A stretch of DNA of 64,000 bases from Polycyclovorans algicola TG408 (GCF_000711245.1 NZ_JOMH01000001.1:248001-312000); one strand, 5' to 3'. Positions 8,457 through 17,115 are shown, numbered from the stretch's first letter. Numbers and translations: made by a program. Notes: generated by a model not told the origin, from the letters alone.

Positions 8457-9179
8457 TCATTCCAGCGACGGCCCGGACTCGCTGAAGGGCGCGACGAAAG
8501 TGCGCACCCGTCGCAGGTGCAGAATGCTGACCATTCGATTGATGTTGGGAATGATCACCTTGAGCAGGGCGTCGGTTTCGGCATCGCTGAGGTCGTGCAT
8601 GCGCTCGGCAAAAATGTTCAGCTCACCCGCGAACAGCTGCTCGGCGGCGACGGTGATGAAACCGAGGTCCTGGGGGCCGATGCCGCGCTCGGCCGTCAAC
8701 CCCGCATCGCGCATTTCGGCCCACAACATCAATAGGCGCTCCTCGTCTTCGGCCAACACCTCCGCATCGGCCCGGATAAACCCCACCGCTTCGGCCTGGC
8801 GCAGGTCGTCTTCGCTCAGACCCAGCAGGTCAGCCAGCTTTAATCGCACGCGCGACACCCCCAGCGGACGTCGGTCCAACACAAAGCGCTGCCGCATGCG
8901 GGCCAGTAACTGCCGCTGCCGTTCGGTGAAAGGACGGCTTTCCACATCGTGCAGCACGGCGCGAATGGCGCTCAGCGGCAGCATCTCATCTTCTTTAAGC
9001 CGTCGAATGGTGTGCAGCAGCCGGACATGCTCATCCGAATACCAGGCGGCAGTTTTCGAAGTGCGCTCAGGCTCCGGCAGCAGGCCCTCACGAATGTAGA
9101 AGCGAATGGCCTCGCGGCCGACGCCGGTGAGCGCCTCCAGCTGGGCCATGCGGTAGCGCGGCGCGGTCATCTCGGTCAT
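8457..9179 (-). CDS. MerR-family transcriptional regulator
   Basis: 240 residues. The winged helix-turn-helix is at about residues 9-80 (YRMAQLEALTGVGREAIRFYIREGLLP and WYSDEHVRLLHTIRRLKE), followed by a long helical C-terminal region without the cysteines of metal-sensing MerR proteins. This resembles MerR proteins with an uncharacterised effector domain. The ATG overlaps the stop of the RelE-like toxin gene by 4 bp, so it is translated as the third cistron of the toxin-antitoxin operon. It may regulate that operon or unrelated genes; the ligand is unknown. Confidence 0.85.
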   Translation of the reverse strand: MTEMTAPRYRMAQLEALTGVGREAIRFYIREGLLPEPERTSKTAAWYSDEHVRLLHTIRRLKEDEMLPLSAIRAVLHDVESRPFTERQRQLLARMRQRFVLDRRPLGVSRVRLKLADLLGLSEDDLRQAEAVGFIRADAEVLAEDEERLLMLWAEMRDAGLTAERGIGPQDLGFITVAAEQLFAGELNIFAERMHDLSDAETDALLKVIIPNINRMVSILHLRRVRTFVAPFSESGPSLE

Positions 9180-9433
9180 CGATACGCCTCGCGCCGATGC
9201 GCCACCTTCACCACGGTCACGACCAGTACCTCGGCTTCGATGCTGTAGAGAATGCGATACACACCCTGGCGCAGGCGGTAGCGGGATTGCCCCGAAAGCT
9301 TTTCGCTACCCGGTGGGCGCGGGTCGTCTGCCAAGGCATTGATGCCGTCAAGAATGCGGCGCACATCGGCGGCGGGAATGACCCGCAAGTCCTTGGCCAC
9401 CGATTGCTTGAAGACAAGGCTATATCGCGCCAT
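9176..9433 (-). CDS. Type II toxin, RelE/ParE family
   Basis: 85 residues. The RelE/ParE fold signature is visible: an N-terminal strand and helices (YSLVFKQSVAKDLRVIP), LSGQSRYRLRQGVYRILYSIE in the beta sheet and a C-terminal VVKVAHRREAYR. Members are either ribosome-dependent mRNA interferases or gyrase poisons, and sequence alone does not decide which. It overlaps the antitoxin gene upstream by 14 bp and the MerR gene downstream by 4 bp, the normal antitoxin-first order plus one extra cistron. Confidence 0.88.
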   Translation of the reverse strand: MARYSLVFKQSVAKDLRVIPAADVRRILDGINALADDPRPPGSEKLSGQSRYRLRQGVYRILYSIEAEVLVVTVVKVAHRREAYR

Positions 9434-9650
9434 TGGCCTTGAGGTCTTTCAGCAGGGCCTCGTAGCTCAGTGTCGGCTCGGCCTCCCGCACCTCAAAGGC
9501 GGCGAGGTCTTCGTGGTCCTCGCTGAGCGCCTGCTTCAAGGCTTCGTTGACAATCTCGGACGCCGAGCGGTGGGTGAGCGCCGCCTTGAGCCGCAATGCC
9601 CGGTGCAGTTCAGGCTCGAAATAGATGGTGGCGCGGGTGGCGGTGGTCAT
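9420..9650 (-). CDS. Type II antitoxin, ribbon-helix-helix family
   Basis: 76 residues. The N-terminal RATIYFEPELHRALRLKAALTHRSASEIVNEAL segment is a ribbon-helix-helix DNA-binding domain; the acidic C-terminal half (EDHEDLAAFEVREAEPTLSYEALLKDL) is the expected toxin-neutralising tail. A GGAG sequence lies ahead of ATG 9650. Antitoxins of this kind usually repress their own operon. It is the first gene of the antitoxin-toxin-MerR set. Confidence 0.87.
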   Translation of the reverse strand: MTTATRATIYFEPELHRALRLKAALTHRSASEIVNEALKQALSEDHEDLAAFEVREAEPTLSYEALLKDLKANGAI

Positions 9651-9705
9651 GGTGGGGCTCCAACGATTGACTCAATACTGTAGCGTTGTGACGTCATAGC
9701 GTCGA

Positions 9706-10872
9706 TCAACGATTGCGCCCGTACTGTTCATGCGAACTCACCCACTCGTCGGCGATCACCGCCGCGCCCAGGCTCAGTTCGCCGCAGAGCACCGTGGCGC
9801 CGATGATCTCGGCCAGCTTGCGCGCCTTGCCCTGACCGTGACAGCCCATGATCTCCAGGCACTCACGCTGGGTTGGCAGCCCGGTGCCGCCGCCGTAGCT
9901 GGCGACGATGAGGCTGGGCAGGGTGATGCTGTAGTACAGATCGCCCTGCTCGGTGAGTTCGCTGTGGACGATGGCGCTTTGCGATTCGGCGACATTGGCC
10001 TCGTCCTGCCCGGTGGCGATGAACACCGCAGCGATGCCGTTGGCGGCGTGGCTGCCGTTGTTGCTGGAGCCGGCCATCATCGCGCCGATGTTGGAAATGC
10101 CGCGCTGGCGGAAGAACGCCTCGGCACTGACATGCAGGCGCTCGCGCAGCAGCGCGTCGGGGATCACGCATTCGGCAATCACCCGCTTGCCGCGACTGTG
10201 CAGGGTATTGAGCTGGCTGTGCTTCTTGTCGGTGTCCATGTTGCCCGACAGCACCCACCGCTCCAGCGCGCCGGGGTAGTTCGCGGCGATCCACAAACAG
10301 GCCTCGCGCGTGGCGCGGCCACACATGTTCTGGCCGGCGGCATCGCCGGTTGCATAGTTGAAGCGCAGATACAGAAAGCGCGCGGCGGCGAACTGCTGAA
10401 TGAAGTCCAGCTTGCCGACCCGGGTCGTCGCTTCGGCAGCCTTGCGAACACCGTCAAGGTTGTCGGTGAGCCACAGCCCGAACTGCCGCGCCTCGCGGGC
10501 ATTGGCAAAGATGAACACCGGCGCGCGCTGCATGTGGTCATCCACCACACTCACGGTGATGCCGCCCGCCTCGCGCGTGACCCGCATCCCTCGGTTGTAG
10601 CTGGCCACCAGCGTGCCTTCGGTAGTGGTCATGGGCACGTAAAACTCACCGCTCGCGTGCTCACCGTTGACCTTAACCGGCCCGGCGATGCCCAGCGGAA
10701 TCTGGCACACGCCAATGAAGTTTTCGATGTTGCCGCGCAGCGCGTCTGGATCGACGCTGAAGCGCGCCGTGTGGGTCAGTGCAGCGCCGGTCTGCTCGGT
10801 GAGAAACGCGCGCCGGCTGGCAGCCGCTTCAGCCGAATAATCATTGTCTTTATCGCGGGGGATGCGCGTCAT
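9706..10872 (-). CDS. Hydroxymethylglutaryl-CoA reductase, class I-like
   Basis: 388 residues. It carries the HMG-CoA-binding stretch ENFIGVCQIPLGIAGP, the catalytic Glu85 in TTEGTLVASYNRG, Lys216/217 in DTDKK, Asp290 in ATGQDEAN and His381 in SSHEQYGRN, so all four catalytic residues are present. The C-terminal region ARKLAEIIGATVLCGELSLGAA matches class I enzymes. These reduce HMG-CoA to mevalonate with NADPH. The enzyme lacks the N-terminal membrane domain of eukaryotic forms. Most Gammaproteobacteria use the MEP isoprenoid route, so its presence is unusual; no other mevalonate-pathway gene is visible. It follows the cyclase-family gene by 37 bp. Confidence 0.87.
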   Translation of the reverse strand: MTRIPRDKDNDYSAEAAASRRAFLTEQTGAALTHTARFSVDPDALRGNIENFIGVCQIPLGIAGPVKVNGEHASGEFYVPMTTTEGTLVASYNRGMRVTREAGGITVSVVDDHMQRAPVFIFANAREARQFGLWLTDNLDGVRKAAEATTRVGKLDFIQQFAAARFLYLRFNYATGDAAGQNMCGRATREACLWIAANYPGALERWVLSGNMDTDKKHSQLNTLHSRGKRVIAECVIPDALLRERLHVSAEAFFRQRGISNIGAMMAGSSNNGSHAANGIAAVFIATGQDEANVAESQSAIVHSELTEQGDLYYSITLPSLIVASYGGGTGLPTQRECLEIMGCHGQGKARKLAEIIGATVLCGELSLGAAVIADEWVSSHEQYGRNR

Positions 10873-10909
10873 AGCTTGGGCCTCGGGCCAAAAATTGTTG
10901 CGGGATCGG

Positions 10910-11878
10910 CTACTTGATCACCACCGGATTCACCGGCGCGCCACTGCCCCCCACCACCTTCAGCGGCGCGGCGGTGTAGAGAAAGGTGTATTGCCGATCA
11001 GCCGCGCAGTCGTCGGCCAGCGGATCAAGTTCGGCAATCTCGGTCAGGGTGATGCCGAGGTTGCGCATCAGCGCGCAGTGCAGCGGCAGCGCGACGCCGT
11101 GCACCGGGTCAAAGGTCACTTCGTTGGCGATGGTGTCGGTGACGAGATTCGGAATCTCCATGTCGTTGAACCAGTTCACCAGCTCGGGGCTGTAGGTGAG
11201 GCCGGGCTCCAGAAAATCCTTGTAAAACTCCTCCTTCTCGCGGCGGTAGAACGAGCCGATCCAGCCGGTGCGGATGATGAGGATGTCGCGCTTTTCGATG
11301 CGTGTGCCCTGCGCTTCGGCGGCGGCCAGCAGGTCTTCATGGGTAAAGGTTTCGCCCTTGTCGAGCACGTCCTTGCCGCGATGGCGCGCCATGTCGATCA
11401 GCACGCCGCGCCCGACCACGCCGCGCTGGGCAATGGGAAACACGTCGGCCTTGGTCATGGAGCCCGCCGTGGTCGCGGCGTCATAACCGTTCCACAGCTG
11501 GTCGCCGTACCAGACATGGCCCAGCGCGTCGTACTGGGTCGAGCCTTGCAAGTACATCAGCACCACGTCATCGGAATATTCCAGCGCGCCGGGAAAGTGC
11601 GGCCCCTTGTTGCAGGCGAAGTGGCCGCGGTCCATCACGTTGAACTTCTGCGCCTCCTTGCGGCCTGGCCACACCGGATCGCCGCCAGGGTGATTGACCG
11701 GAATCTGCAGGGTAAAGGTCTTGCCGCTTTTCACCGCCGCGACGCCGCGCAGCACCTGGGCGGGGTCGAGGTAATTGAGCGCGCCCACCTCGTCGTCATC
11801 GCCCCACTTGCCCCAGTTCATCGGGCTGTCCTTGAGCAGCTCGGCCATGGAAATGGTGGGCTTCGGGTCATCGGCCAT
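10910..11878 (-). CDS. Cyclase-family (kynurenine formamidase-like) metal-dependent hydrolase
   Basis: 322 residues from ATG 11878, preceded by AAGGAG with normal spacing. The family signature QYDALGHVWYGDQLWNG lies near residue 120, with HFACNKGPHFPG ahead of it; these His/Asp residues form the metal site in the PF04199-type fold. Bacterial members hydrolyse cyclic or amide substrates, including formylkynurenine, isatin and several natural-product cyclisations. It is the first gene of a probable two-gene operon with the HMG-CoA reductase, an unfamiliar pairing whose shared pathway cannot be deduced. Confidence 0.85.
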   Translation of the reverse strand: MADDPKPTISMAELLKDSPMNWGKWGDDDEVGALNYLDPAQVLRGVAAVKSGKTFTLQIPVNHPGGDPVWPGRKEAQKFNVMDRGHFACNKGPHFPGALEYSDDVVLMYLQGSTQYDALGHVWYGDQLWNGYDAATTAGSMTKADVFPIAQRGVVGRGVLIDMARHRGKDVLDKGETFTHEDLLAAAEAQGTRIEKRDILIIRTGWIGSFYRREKEEFYKDFLEPGLTYSPELVNWFNDMEIPNLVTDTIANEVTFDPVHGVALPLHCALMRNLGITLTEIAELDPLADDCAADRQYTFLYTAAPLKVVGGSGAPVNPVVIK

Positions 11879-11999
11879 TGCAGTCTCCTTGCACGTTGGG
11901 TCCGGCGCCGATATTTGCAGGTCCGGCGCTCGTGGCCTTGAGCCTACAACGCTTTGATTTCAGAAGAGGGCCGGCTCGCGTCGGGAACGCACGACGGCG

Positions 12000-12473
12000 T
12001 CATTTCACGGGCAGAAAAAGCTTCAAAGGCTCGTCGACAAATGCCTCGAACCCATAGCGCGCGTAAAACCGCGCGGCCTGCGCGTCAATGGCGTCGACAA
12101 ACAGCCCGACCACACCTGCGTGCTCGTGAATCTGCCGGACCCGCTCGAGGGCATCCATCAACAGCAGTTCGCCGAGCCGCTTGCCCTGGTAACGCCGGTC
12201 CACTGCCAGACGACCGAGCCGCACCCCAGGGATGAATCGGGGCAGCTTTTTGCGTCGCGACTCGCTTAGCGACTGCGTATCGACCTCGGTGAGCGTCAGT
12301 GCGTAGTAGGCGCAGATCAGCGCCACCTGATGGTCAAGGACAGCGACGAACGTCTTGGACAGGCCCTTGCCTTGGTGCTGCCGGGCAACACGCTGCAGCC
12401 AGTCGTTCAGTTCAGGGCGACCGCAGTCGAACCCTTGCCGGTCATGGCTGCCAGCTAAAGGAACGATCAGCAT
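12000..12473 (-). CDS. GNAT acetyltransferase toxin, TacT-like
   Basis: 157 residues from ATG 12473, which has AGGGA five bases upstream; ATG 12488 lacks a Shine-Dalgarno. The acetyl-CoA pyrophosphate-binding motif appears as RLGRLAVDRRYQGKRLGELLL, and ARFYARYGFEAF is the C-terminal GNAT motif B. TacT-type toxins acetylate charged tRNAs to stop translation. The gene overlaps the preceding DUF1778 antitoxin gene, the standard arrangement of the tacAT family. Toxic activity is inferred from family and context. Confidence 0.85.
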   Translation of the reverse strand: MLIVPLAGSHDRQGFDCGRPELNDWLQRVARQHQGKGLSKTFVAVLDHQVALICAYYALTLTEVDTQSLSESRRKKLPRFIPGVRLGRLAVDRRYQGKRLGELLLMDALERVRQIHEHAGVVGLFVDAIDAQAARFYARYGFEAFVDEPLKLFLPVK

Positions 12474-12768
12474 TCGGTCCCTGAGCATCGGTGCGCTTGG
12501 TCTGCTGATAGCGCTTCATGGCGGCCTTGAGCTTGGCATTGGGCTTCGGCGGTGTGTCGAGCAAGGCAAGCAGACGCTCGCAATCACGCCGCGACAGCCG
12601 GATTGTTTGCTCGCGCTCGATCACCGCCTGCGCTTCCTTCAGCGCCGACTGCACCAGGAACTGGTTCACCGTTGCGCCCGTCAGCCCGGCTGCGCGGTTC
12701 AAGGTTTCGTAGACTTCGGGCGGCACGCGTGCGGCAATGCGTTCCTGTTTTGTGGCTTCGATCCCCAT
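12442..12768 (-). CDS. DUF1778 antitoxin, TacA-like
   Basis: 108 residues. The N-terminus (KQERIAARVPPEVYETLNRAAGLTGATVNQFLVQSALKEAQAVIE) is the ribbon-helix-helix DUF1778 domain; the C-terminal tail after about residue 72 would wrap around the acetyltransferase toxin. Overlap with the toxin frame is 32 bp. This is the second toxin-antitoxin pair within about 3 kb, separated from the RelE operon by the cyclase and HMG-CoA reductase genes. Confidence 0.86.
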   Translation of the reverse strand: MGIEATKQERIAARVPPEVYETLNRAAGLTGATVNQFLVQSALKEAQAVIEREQTIRLSRRDCERLLALLDTPPKPNAKLKAAMKRYQQTKRTDAQGPNADRSFSWQP

Positions 12769-12821
12769 GGCGGCATCTCAACAATTCCGGAAAGCAGCGT
12801 ACCACTGTTGCCAAAATGGCG

Positions 12822-14252
12822 TCAGGCGCCGTGCGCGAGCTCCACTGCCCGAATCATCGCGCGCGCCTTGGCCAGGGTTTCCTGCCATTCGGACTCGGGG
12901 TCGGAGTCGGCGACGATGCCGGCACCGGCCTGGATGTGCACCTGACCGTCCTTGATCAACGCCGTGCGGATGGCAATGGCCACGTCCATGTCGCCGTCGA
13001 AGCCCAGATAGCCCACCGCGCCGCCGTAGATGCCGCGCTTGACCGGCTCGACCTCGTCGATGATTTCCATTGCCCGCACCTTGGGCGCGCCCGATAGCGT
13101 GCCGGCCGGGAAAGAGGCCGCCAGCACGTCCAGCGCGTGGGTGCCGGCCTTCAGCGTGCCCACCACGTTGCTGACGATATGCATGACGTGGCTGTAACGC
13201 TCGATGACCATTTTCTCGGTGAGCCGCACCGCGCCGGTTTCCGCCACACGGCCCACGTCATTGCGGCCCAGATCGATCAGCATCAGATGCTCGGCGAGCT
13301 CTTTAGGGTCAGCGAGCAATTCGGCGGCCAGCGCTGCATCGGCCTCGGGCGTGGCGCCGCGCGGACGGGTGCCCGCCAGCGGCCGCACGGTGGCTTCGCC
13401 GTCTTCGACGCGCACCAGAATCTCCGGGCTGGAGCCGATCACGTGGTGATCACTCAAGTGCAGACAGAACAGATACGGGCTGGGATTGAGCCGGCGAATG
13501 GCGCGGTACAGCGCCAGCGGCTCGGCGGAAAATGGCGCGCTCATGCGCTGCGACGGCACCACCTGCATGCAGTCACCTGCGGCGATGTAGTCCTGGATTT
13601 TCGCGACCGCTGCGCGGAAGGCATCCGCGCCGAAGCCCGAGGTGAACTGCGGCGGGTCAACACGCAAGGTCGGCAGGGTTGGCACCGGTTGCGCCAACTG
13701 CGCCTCGATGGCGTCGAGCCTCCCCGTTGCCGACGCCTCGTCGATGGCGTGGACGAGCAGGGTGAGCGTGCCGCGCAGGCTGTCGAACATGACCAGCTCG
13801 TCGGAGCGCATCAGCAGAATGTCGGGCGTGCCCAAGGTGTCGGGCGGGCAACTCGGGCGCAGGCGCGGCTCGAAGTAGCGCACGCAGTCATAACCGAAAT
13901 AGCCCACCCAGCCGCCCGCAAAGCGCGGCCCGGCGGTCTTACGGGTGGTGACCACGCCGCCGGTGTGATTCTTTAACCAGGCAATGGGGTCGTCGACAAT
14001 CAGGTCGGCGGTGATCACCTCGTCTTCCGTGCAGATCACCCGATCGCCGAACACCCGTATCAGGCTGCGACACGGCAGGCCGATGAACGAATAGCGCCCC
14101 CAACGCTCGCCACCCTGCATCGATTCGAGCAGGTAGCTGAAAGGCCGGTTGCCGAGCTTGATGTAGGCGCTGACCGGGGTTTCGAGATCACCCGGCAACT
14201 CCCGCGAAAACGGCGGTCGCATCCCCTGGGACTCAGTTGCGGACGGCGCCAT
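12822..14252 (-). CDS. trpE: Anthranilate synthase component I (TrpE)
   Basis: About 476 residues. Conserved chorismate-enzyme motifs are present: [21 protein letters not shown] at the N-terminus, [33 protein letters not shown] and [19 protein letters not shown]. It forms anthranilate from chorismate together with a TrpG amidotransferase subunit, the first step of tryptophan synthesis. ATG 14252 is chosen because the family N-terminus is longer than ATG 14222 allows; this overlaps rpe by 20 bp. No trpG, trpD or trpC is visible in the window, so downstream trp genes, if adjacent, are not here. Confidence 0.9.
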   Translation of the reverse strand: MAPSATESQGMRPPFSRELPGDLETPVSAYIKLGNRPFSYLLESMQGGERWGRYSFIGLPCRSLIRVFGDRVICTEDEVITADLIVDDPIAWLKNHTGGVVTTRKTAGPRFAGGWVGYFGYDCVRYFEPRLRPSCPPDTLGTPDILLMRSDELVMFDSLRGTLTLLVHAIDEASATGRLDAIEAQLAQPVPTLPTLRVDPPQFTSGFGADAFRAAVAKIQDYIAAGDCMQVVPSQRMSAPFSAEPLALYRAIRRLNPSPYLFCLHLSDHHVIGSSPEILVRVEDGEATVRPLAGTRPRGATPEADAALAAELLADPKELAEHLMLIDLGRNDVGRVAETGAVRLTEKMVIERYSHVMHIVSNVVGTLKAGTHALDVLAASFPAGTLSGAPKVRAMEIIDEVEPVKRGIYGGAVGYLGFDGDMDVAIAIRTALIKDGQVHIQAGAGIVADSDPESEWQETLAKARAMIRAVELAHGA

Positions 14253-14916
14253 CGATGGCCGCCCGCATGGCGCTGATGGTGCTGGCGTAGTCCGGCTTGC
14301 TGAAGATGGCCGAGCCTGCGACGAAGGTATCGGCCCCGGCGGCGGCAATCTCGGCGATGTTGTCGACCTTCACGCCGCCGTCAATCTCCAGGCGAATGGC
14401 CCGGCCGGATGCGTCGATCAGCGCGCGCGCTTCGTGCAACTTGTCCAGCGTCGCGGGAATGAACGACTGTCCGCCAAAACCGGGGTTGACGCTCATCAGC
14501 AGTACCAGATCGACTTTGTCGATCACGTAGCGCAGCACCGAAAGCGGCGTGGCGGGGTTGAACACCAGTCCGGTCTGGCAACCGGCATCACGAATCGCCT
14601 GCAGGCTACGGTCAACATGCCGCGTGGCTTCGGGGTGAAAGCTGATCAGCGTCGCGCCCGCCTTGGCAAATCCCTGCGCCAGCGCGTCGACCGGCTCAAT
14701 CATCAAGTGCACGTCAATCGGCGCGGTGATGCCGTAGTTGCGCAGCGCCTTGCAGATGTCGGGGCCGAAGGTCAGGTTGGGGACGTAATGGTTGTCCATG
14801 ACGTCAAAATGCACCCAGTCGGCACCCGCTTTGAGGACGGCGGCAACGTCGTCACCCAGGCGGGCAAGGTCGGCAGACAGGATGCTGGGGGCAATGACGG
14901 GGGCTTGACGCGGCAT
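14233..14916 (-). CDS. rpe: Ribulose-phosphate 3-epimerase
   Basis: 227 residues from ATG 14916. Signatures: [13 protein letters not shown], the metal/active-site [44 protein letters not shown] and [13 protein letters not shown], ending in [12 protein letters not shown]. It interconverts ribulose-5-phosphate and xylulose-5-phosphate in the pentose phosphate pathway. It lies directly upstream of trpE and overlaps it, a common Gammaproteobacterial rpe-trpE linkage, and is divergent from purC across 111 bp. Confidence 0.95.
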   Translation of the reverse strand: MPRQAPVIAPSILSADLARLGDDVAAVLKAGADWVHFDVMDNHYVPNLTFGPDICKALRNYGITAPIDVHLMIEPVDALAQGFAKAGATLISFHPEATRHVDRSLQAIRDAGCQTGLVFNPATPLSVLRYVIDKVDLVLLMSVNPGFGGQSFIPATLDKLHEARALIDASGRAIRLEIDGGVKVDNIAEIAAAGADTFVAGSAIFSKPDYASTISAMRAAIDGAVRN

Positions 14917-14958
14917 GGCAGAACAACGCTGGAATGAAGGCTGGCTAGTGTAAGGGCT

Positions 14959-14987
14959 TTGACGCCCTGATCGGCCGTGCGCACACT
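14959..14987 (+). promoter_or_regulatory. Possible sigma-70 promoter for purC
   Basis: TTGACG (14959-14964) and CACACT (14982-14987) are separated by 17 bases and would start transcription about 34 bases ahead of the purC ATG. The -10 match is weak, and an AGGGC/GCCCT mini-hairpin overlaps the -35, so this is tentative. Confidence 0.3.
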
Positions 14988-15027
14988 GCGCGCCCCACCG
15001 TGAATCGCCCGCCGCGCCGCACCGTCC

Positions 15028-15918
15028 ATGACCGAAACCGCCCTGTTTGAAGCCCAGTTGACCTCGCTGCCGCATGTGCACCGCGGCAAGGTGCGCGACA
15101 TTTTCGCCGTGGGCGGCGAGCACCTGCTCATCGTCACATCAGACCGGCTGTCGGCGTTCGACGTGGTGCTGCCGCAACCGATTCCCGGTAAGGGCGGCGT
15201 GCTGACCCGGCTCACGCAGTTCTGGATGGACCGCTTCGCATCGGTCATCTCCAACCAGCTCGCCCCCGACATGCGGCTCGAAGACTGGCTGACGGCCGAT
15301 GAAGTGGCCCAGGTGAAGGGCCGCGCGGTGATCGTGAAGAAACTGCAAGCACTGCCGGTCGAGTGCGTGGCGCGCGGTTACCTGATTGGCTCCGGCTGGA
15401 AGGACTACCAGGCCAGCGGCGCTGTCTGCGGCGTACGTTTGCCTGCCGGGCTGCAACTGGCCGACCGCCTGCCCGAACCCATTTTCACCCCGGCAAACAA
15501 GGCGGCCGTGGGCGATCACGACGAGAACATCGACTTCGCCGCCGTGACCGCGCGCCTGGGTGCCCAGCGCGCTGCCGAATTGCGCGACATCACCCTGCGG
15601 CTTTATCGCGAGGCCGCCGCTTATGCCCTGCCGCGCGGCCTGATCATTGCCGACACCAAATTCGAGTTTGGTGTTGACGCGCAAGGCACGCTGCACCTGA
15701 TAGACGAGGCGCTGACGCCCGACTCCAGCCGCTTCTGGGACGCCGAAAGTTATGCGCCGGGTCGCTCGCCCCCCAGCTTCGACAAGCAGATCGTCCGTGA
15801 TCATCTCGAAACCCTGGACTGGGACAAAACCCCGCCGGGCCCGCAGTTGCCGGACGAGGTCATCGCCCGGACCGGGGCACGCTACCGCGAAGCCGAGGCA
15901 CGTCTAACCGCGAATTAG
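15028..15918 (+). CDS. purC: Phosphoribosylaminoimidazole-succinocarboxamide synthase (SAICAR synthetase)
   Basis: 296 residues, the length of the longer bacterial and fungal-like PurC forms. Key motifs: [57 protein letters not shown] and the catalytic [14 protein letters not shown]. It ligates aspartate to CAIR with ATP in de novo purine synthesis. The gene stands alone, divergent from rpe, and is followed closely by a small DUF6489 gene on the same strand. Confidence 0.95.
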   Translation: MTETALFEAQLTSLPHVHRGKVRDIFAVGGEHLLIVTSDRLSAFDVVLPQPIPGKGGVLTRLTQFWMDRFASVISNQLAPDMRLEDWLTADEVAQVKGRAVIVKKLQALPVECVARGYLIGSGWKDYQASGAVCGVRLPAGLQLADRLPEPIFTPANKAAVGDHDENIDFAAVTARLGAQRAAELRDITLRLYREAAAYALPRGLIIADTKFEFGVDAQGTLHLIDEALTPDSSRFWDAESYAPGRSPPSFDKQIVRDHLETLDWDKTPPGPQLPDEVIARTGARYREAEARLTAN

Positions 15919-15965
15919 ACGCGTGCTATAACCGCCCGCAGAACCAGTCCAGTGCGGAGACGAAG

Positions 15966-16313
15966 ATGGAAATCAAGGTTGAAGTGTCTTTGACACCCGA
16001 AGAGTTGCGGCGCTTCCTCGGCCTGCCCGATGTCGGCGGCCTGCAGGATGACCTGATCGATTTTCTGCGCGACAAGATGGGCGCCGCCAGCAGCGCGTCG
16101 GGCGACTTCGACGCCAGCGGCTTTGTCAAAGCCAACTTCGACAATCTGCGCAAGGCGCCGGGCAAGGGCTTCAGTACGTTCATGAACCGGGTGCGTCCCG
16201 CCGAAGGCAACGAAGCCACGCCCAAAGCCGAAGCCGCCAAGCCAAAGTCGCGCAAACCGACATCAAGCGGCGGCACGGCGCGCAAACCCCGCACGGTCAA
16301 GAAGAAATCCTGA
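15966..16313 (+). CDS. DUF6489-type small protein with basic tail
   Basis: 115 residues. The N-terminal MEIKVEVSLTPEELRRFLGLPDVGGLQ resembles the small DUF6489 family found near phasins and in many Proteobacteria. The C-terminal third (about 78-115) is Lys/Arg/Pro/Ser-rich and probably disordered, suggesting nucleic-acid or polymer binding. Function is not known. It is convergent with the phasin gene and shares a terminator with it. Confidence 0.7.
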   Translation: MEIKVEVSLTPEELRRFLGLPDVGGLQDDLIDFLRDKMGAASSASGDFDASGFVKANFDNLRKAPGKGFSTFMNRVRPAEGNEATPKAEAAKPKSRKPTSSGGTARKPRTVKKKS

Positions 16314-16324
16314 GACTGCAGGCA

Positions 16325-16358
16325 CAAAAAAAGGCGCCGGATAACGGCGCCTTTTTTG
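16325..16358. terminator. Bidirectional terminator
   Basis: A GGCGCCG / CGGCGCC stem with a short GATAA loop is flanked by A7 and T6-7 runs, so it works on both strands for the convergent DUF6489 and phasin genes. Confidence 0.93.
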
Positions 16359-16404
16359 TGTTTCACCGGCCGACATAACCGGGGCGATCAGCCGACAAAT
16401 TGAC

Positions 16405-16923
16405 TCAGCCAATCAGATCGTCAGCGGCCTTTCCGGCCTTGGAAGCGGTCTTGCTGACCTTCTTCTCGACCTTGCTGGCGGTGCTCTTGGCGCTCTTGCG
16501 GGCGCTGGTGGCGGTCTTCTTGGCCTTGGCAACGATCACCGGCTCACCCTTGATCTTCGCCGACAGGGTTTCAACGCCCTGCTTCATGGTCTTGACCAGG
16601 TCATCACCGGTCTTCACGAACACGTCAACGCTGGTGTTGAAGGCGCTGACGACGGTGTCCTTGCCTTCGGGCAAGTAGGCAACCGGGTTGGACGCCACGG
16701 CCTTGATGCCGTCGGTCTTGACCTTCTGGAAGCTGGTCTGGGCGGCGCCAAACAGCGACTTGCCCGCTTCGTAATTGGCCTTGTAAACGCCGTTGAAACC
16801 GTCAACGACGATGCCGTTGGCCGACTTCAGCACTTCAAAACCGGAAAACACGACGTCCTGCCCGCGCGCCACGATGGGTTCAACACGGCCTTTGACGTCA
16901 TTGACGATGGATTCAACATTCAT
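16405..16923 (-). CDS. Phasin-family protein with histone-like Lys/Ala tail
   Basis: 172 residues. The body (about 1-125) is a helical phasin domain with SVDVFVKTGDDLVKTMKQGVETL-type amphipathic repeats. The last 45 residues are Lys/Ala/Ser-rich (AKAKKTATSARKSAKSTASK and similar), like the histone H1-like tail of PhaF-type phasins, which tether polyhydroxyalkanoate granules to the nucleoid. No PHA synthase is in the window, so granule association is inferred. The promoter contains repeated TGCACTGCA sites, annotated separately. The gene ends before the shared terminator. Confidence 0.85.
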   Translation of the reverse strand: MNVESIVNDVKGRVEPIVARGQDVVFSGFEVLKSANGIVVDGFNGVYKANYEAGKSLFGAAQTSFQKVKTDGIKAVASNPVAYLPEGKDTVVSAFNTSVDVFVKTGDDLVKTMKQGVETLSAKIKGEPVIVAKAKKTATSARKSAKSTASKVEKKVSKTASKAGKAADDLIG

Positions 16924-16987
16924 GGGACAACTCCAAAATAGAAACGGGGGGACGCCATGTCGAGGGATCTAAAGACCGTCGTCATGG

Positions 16988-17068
16988 TGCACTGCAACAA
17001 TCAGTCAGGGCACGATAATGATGCAGTGCAGCAATGTCAAGCCGAATCGAGAAGGTGTGCAAAGTGCA
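16988..17068 (-). promoter_or_regulatory. Phasin promoter with three TGCA-type operator sites (PhaR-like)
   Basis: On the minus strand, TTGACA (17040-17035), a 17-base spacer and TATCGT (17017-17012) form a good sigma-70 promoter. TGCACTGCA occurs inside the spacer (17022-17030) and again just past the predicted start (16988-16996), and TGCAAAGTGCA lies upstream of the -35 (17058-17068). Centres are 34-37 bp apart. PHA-responsive PhaR repressors recognise TGCA-type inverted sites at phasin genes, so a PhaR-like operator array is inferred. Confidence 0.6.
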
Positions 17069-17115
17069 GCATTTTTTCACGTGTCCTGAACGGCGCTGCC
17101 GTTGTCAACCAGGCC

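Noticed and set aside
9730-10917. 395-codon open frame antisense to the HMG-CoA reductase.
   Set aside because: Long antisense frames are expected in high-GC DNA; the translated sequence has no recognised domain, while the opposite strand encodes a clear enzyme.
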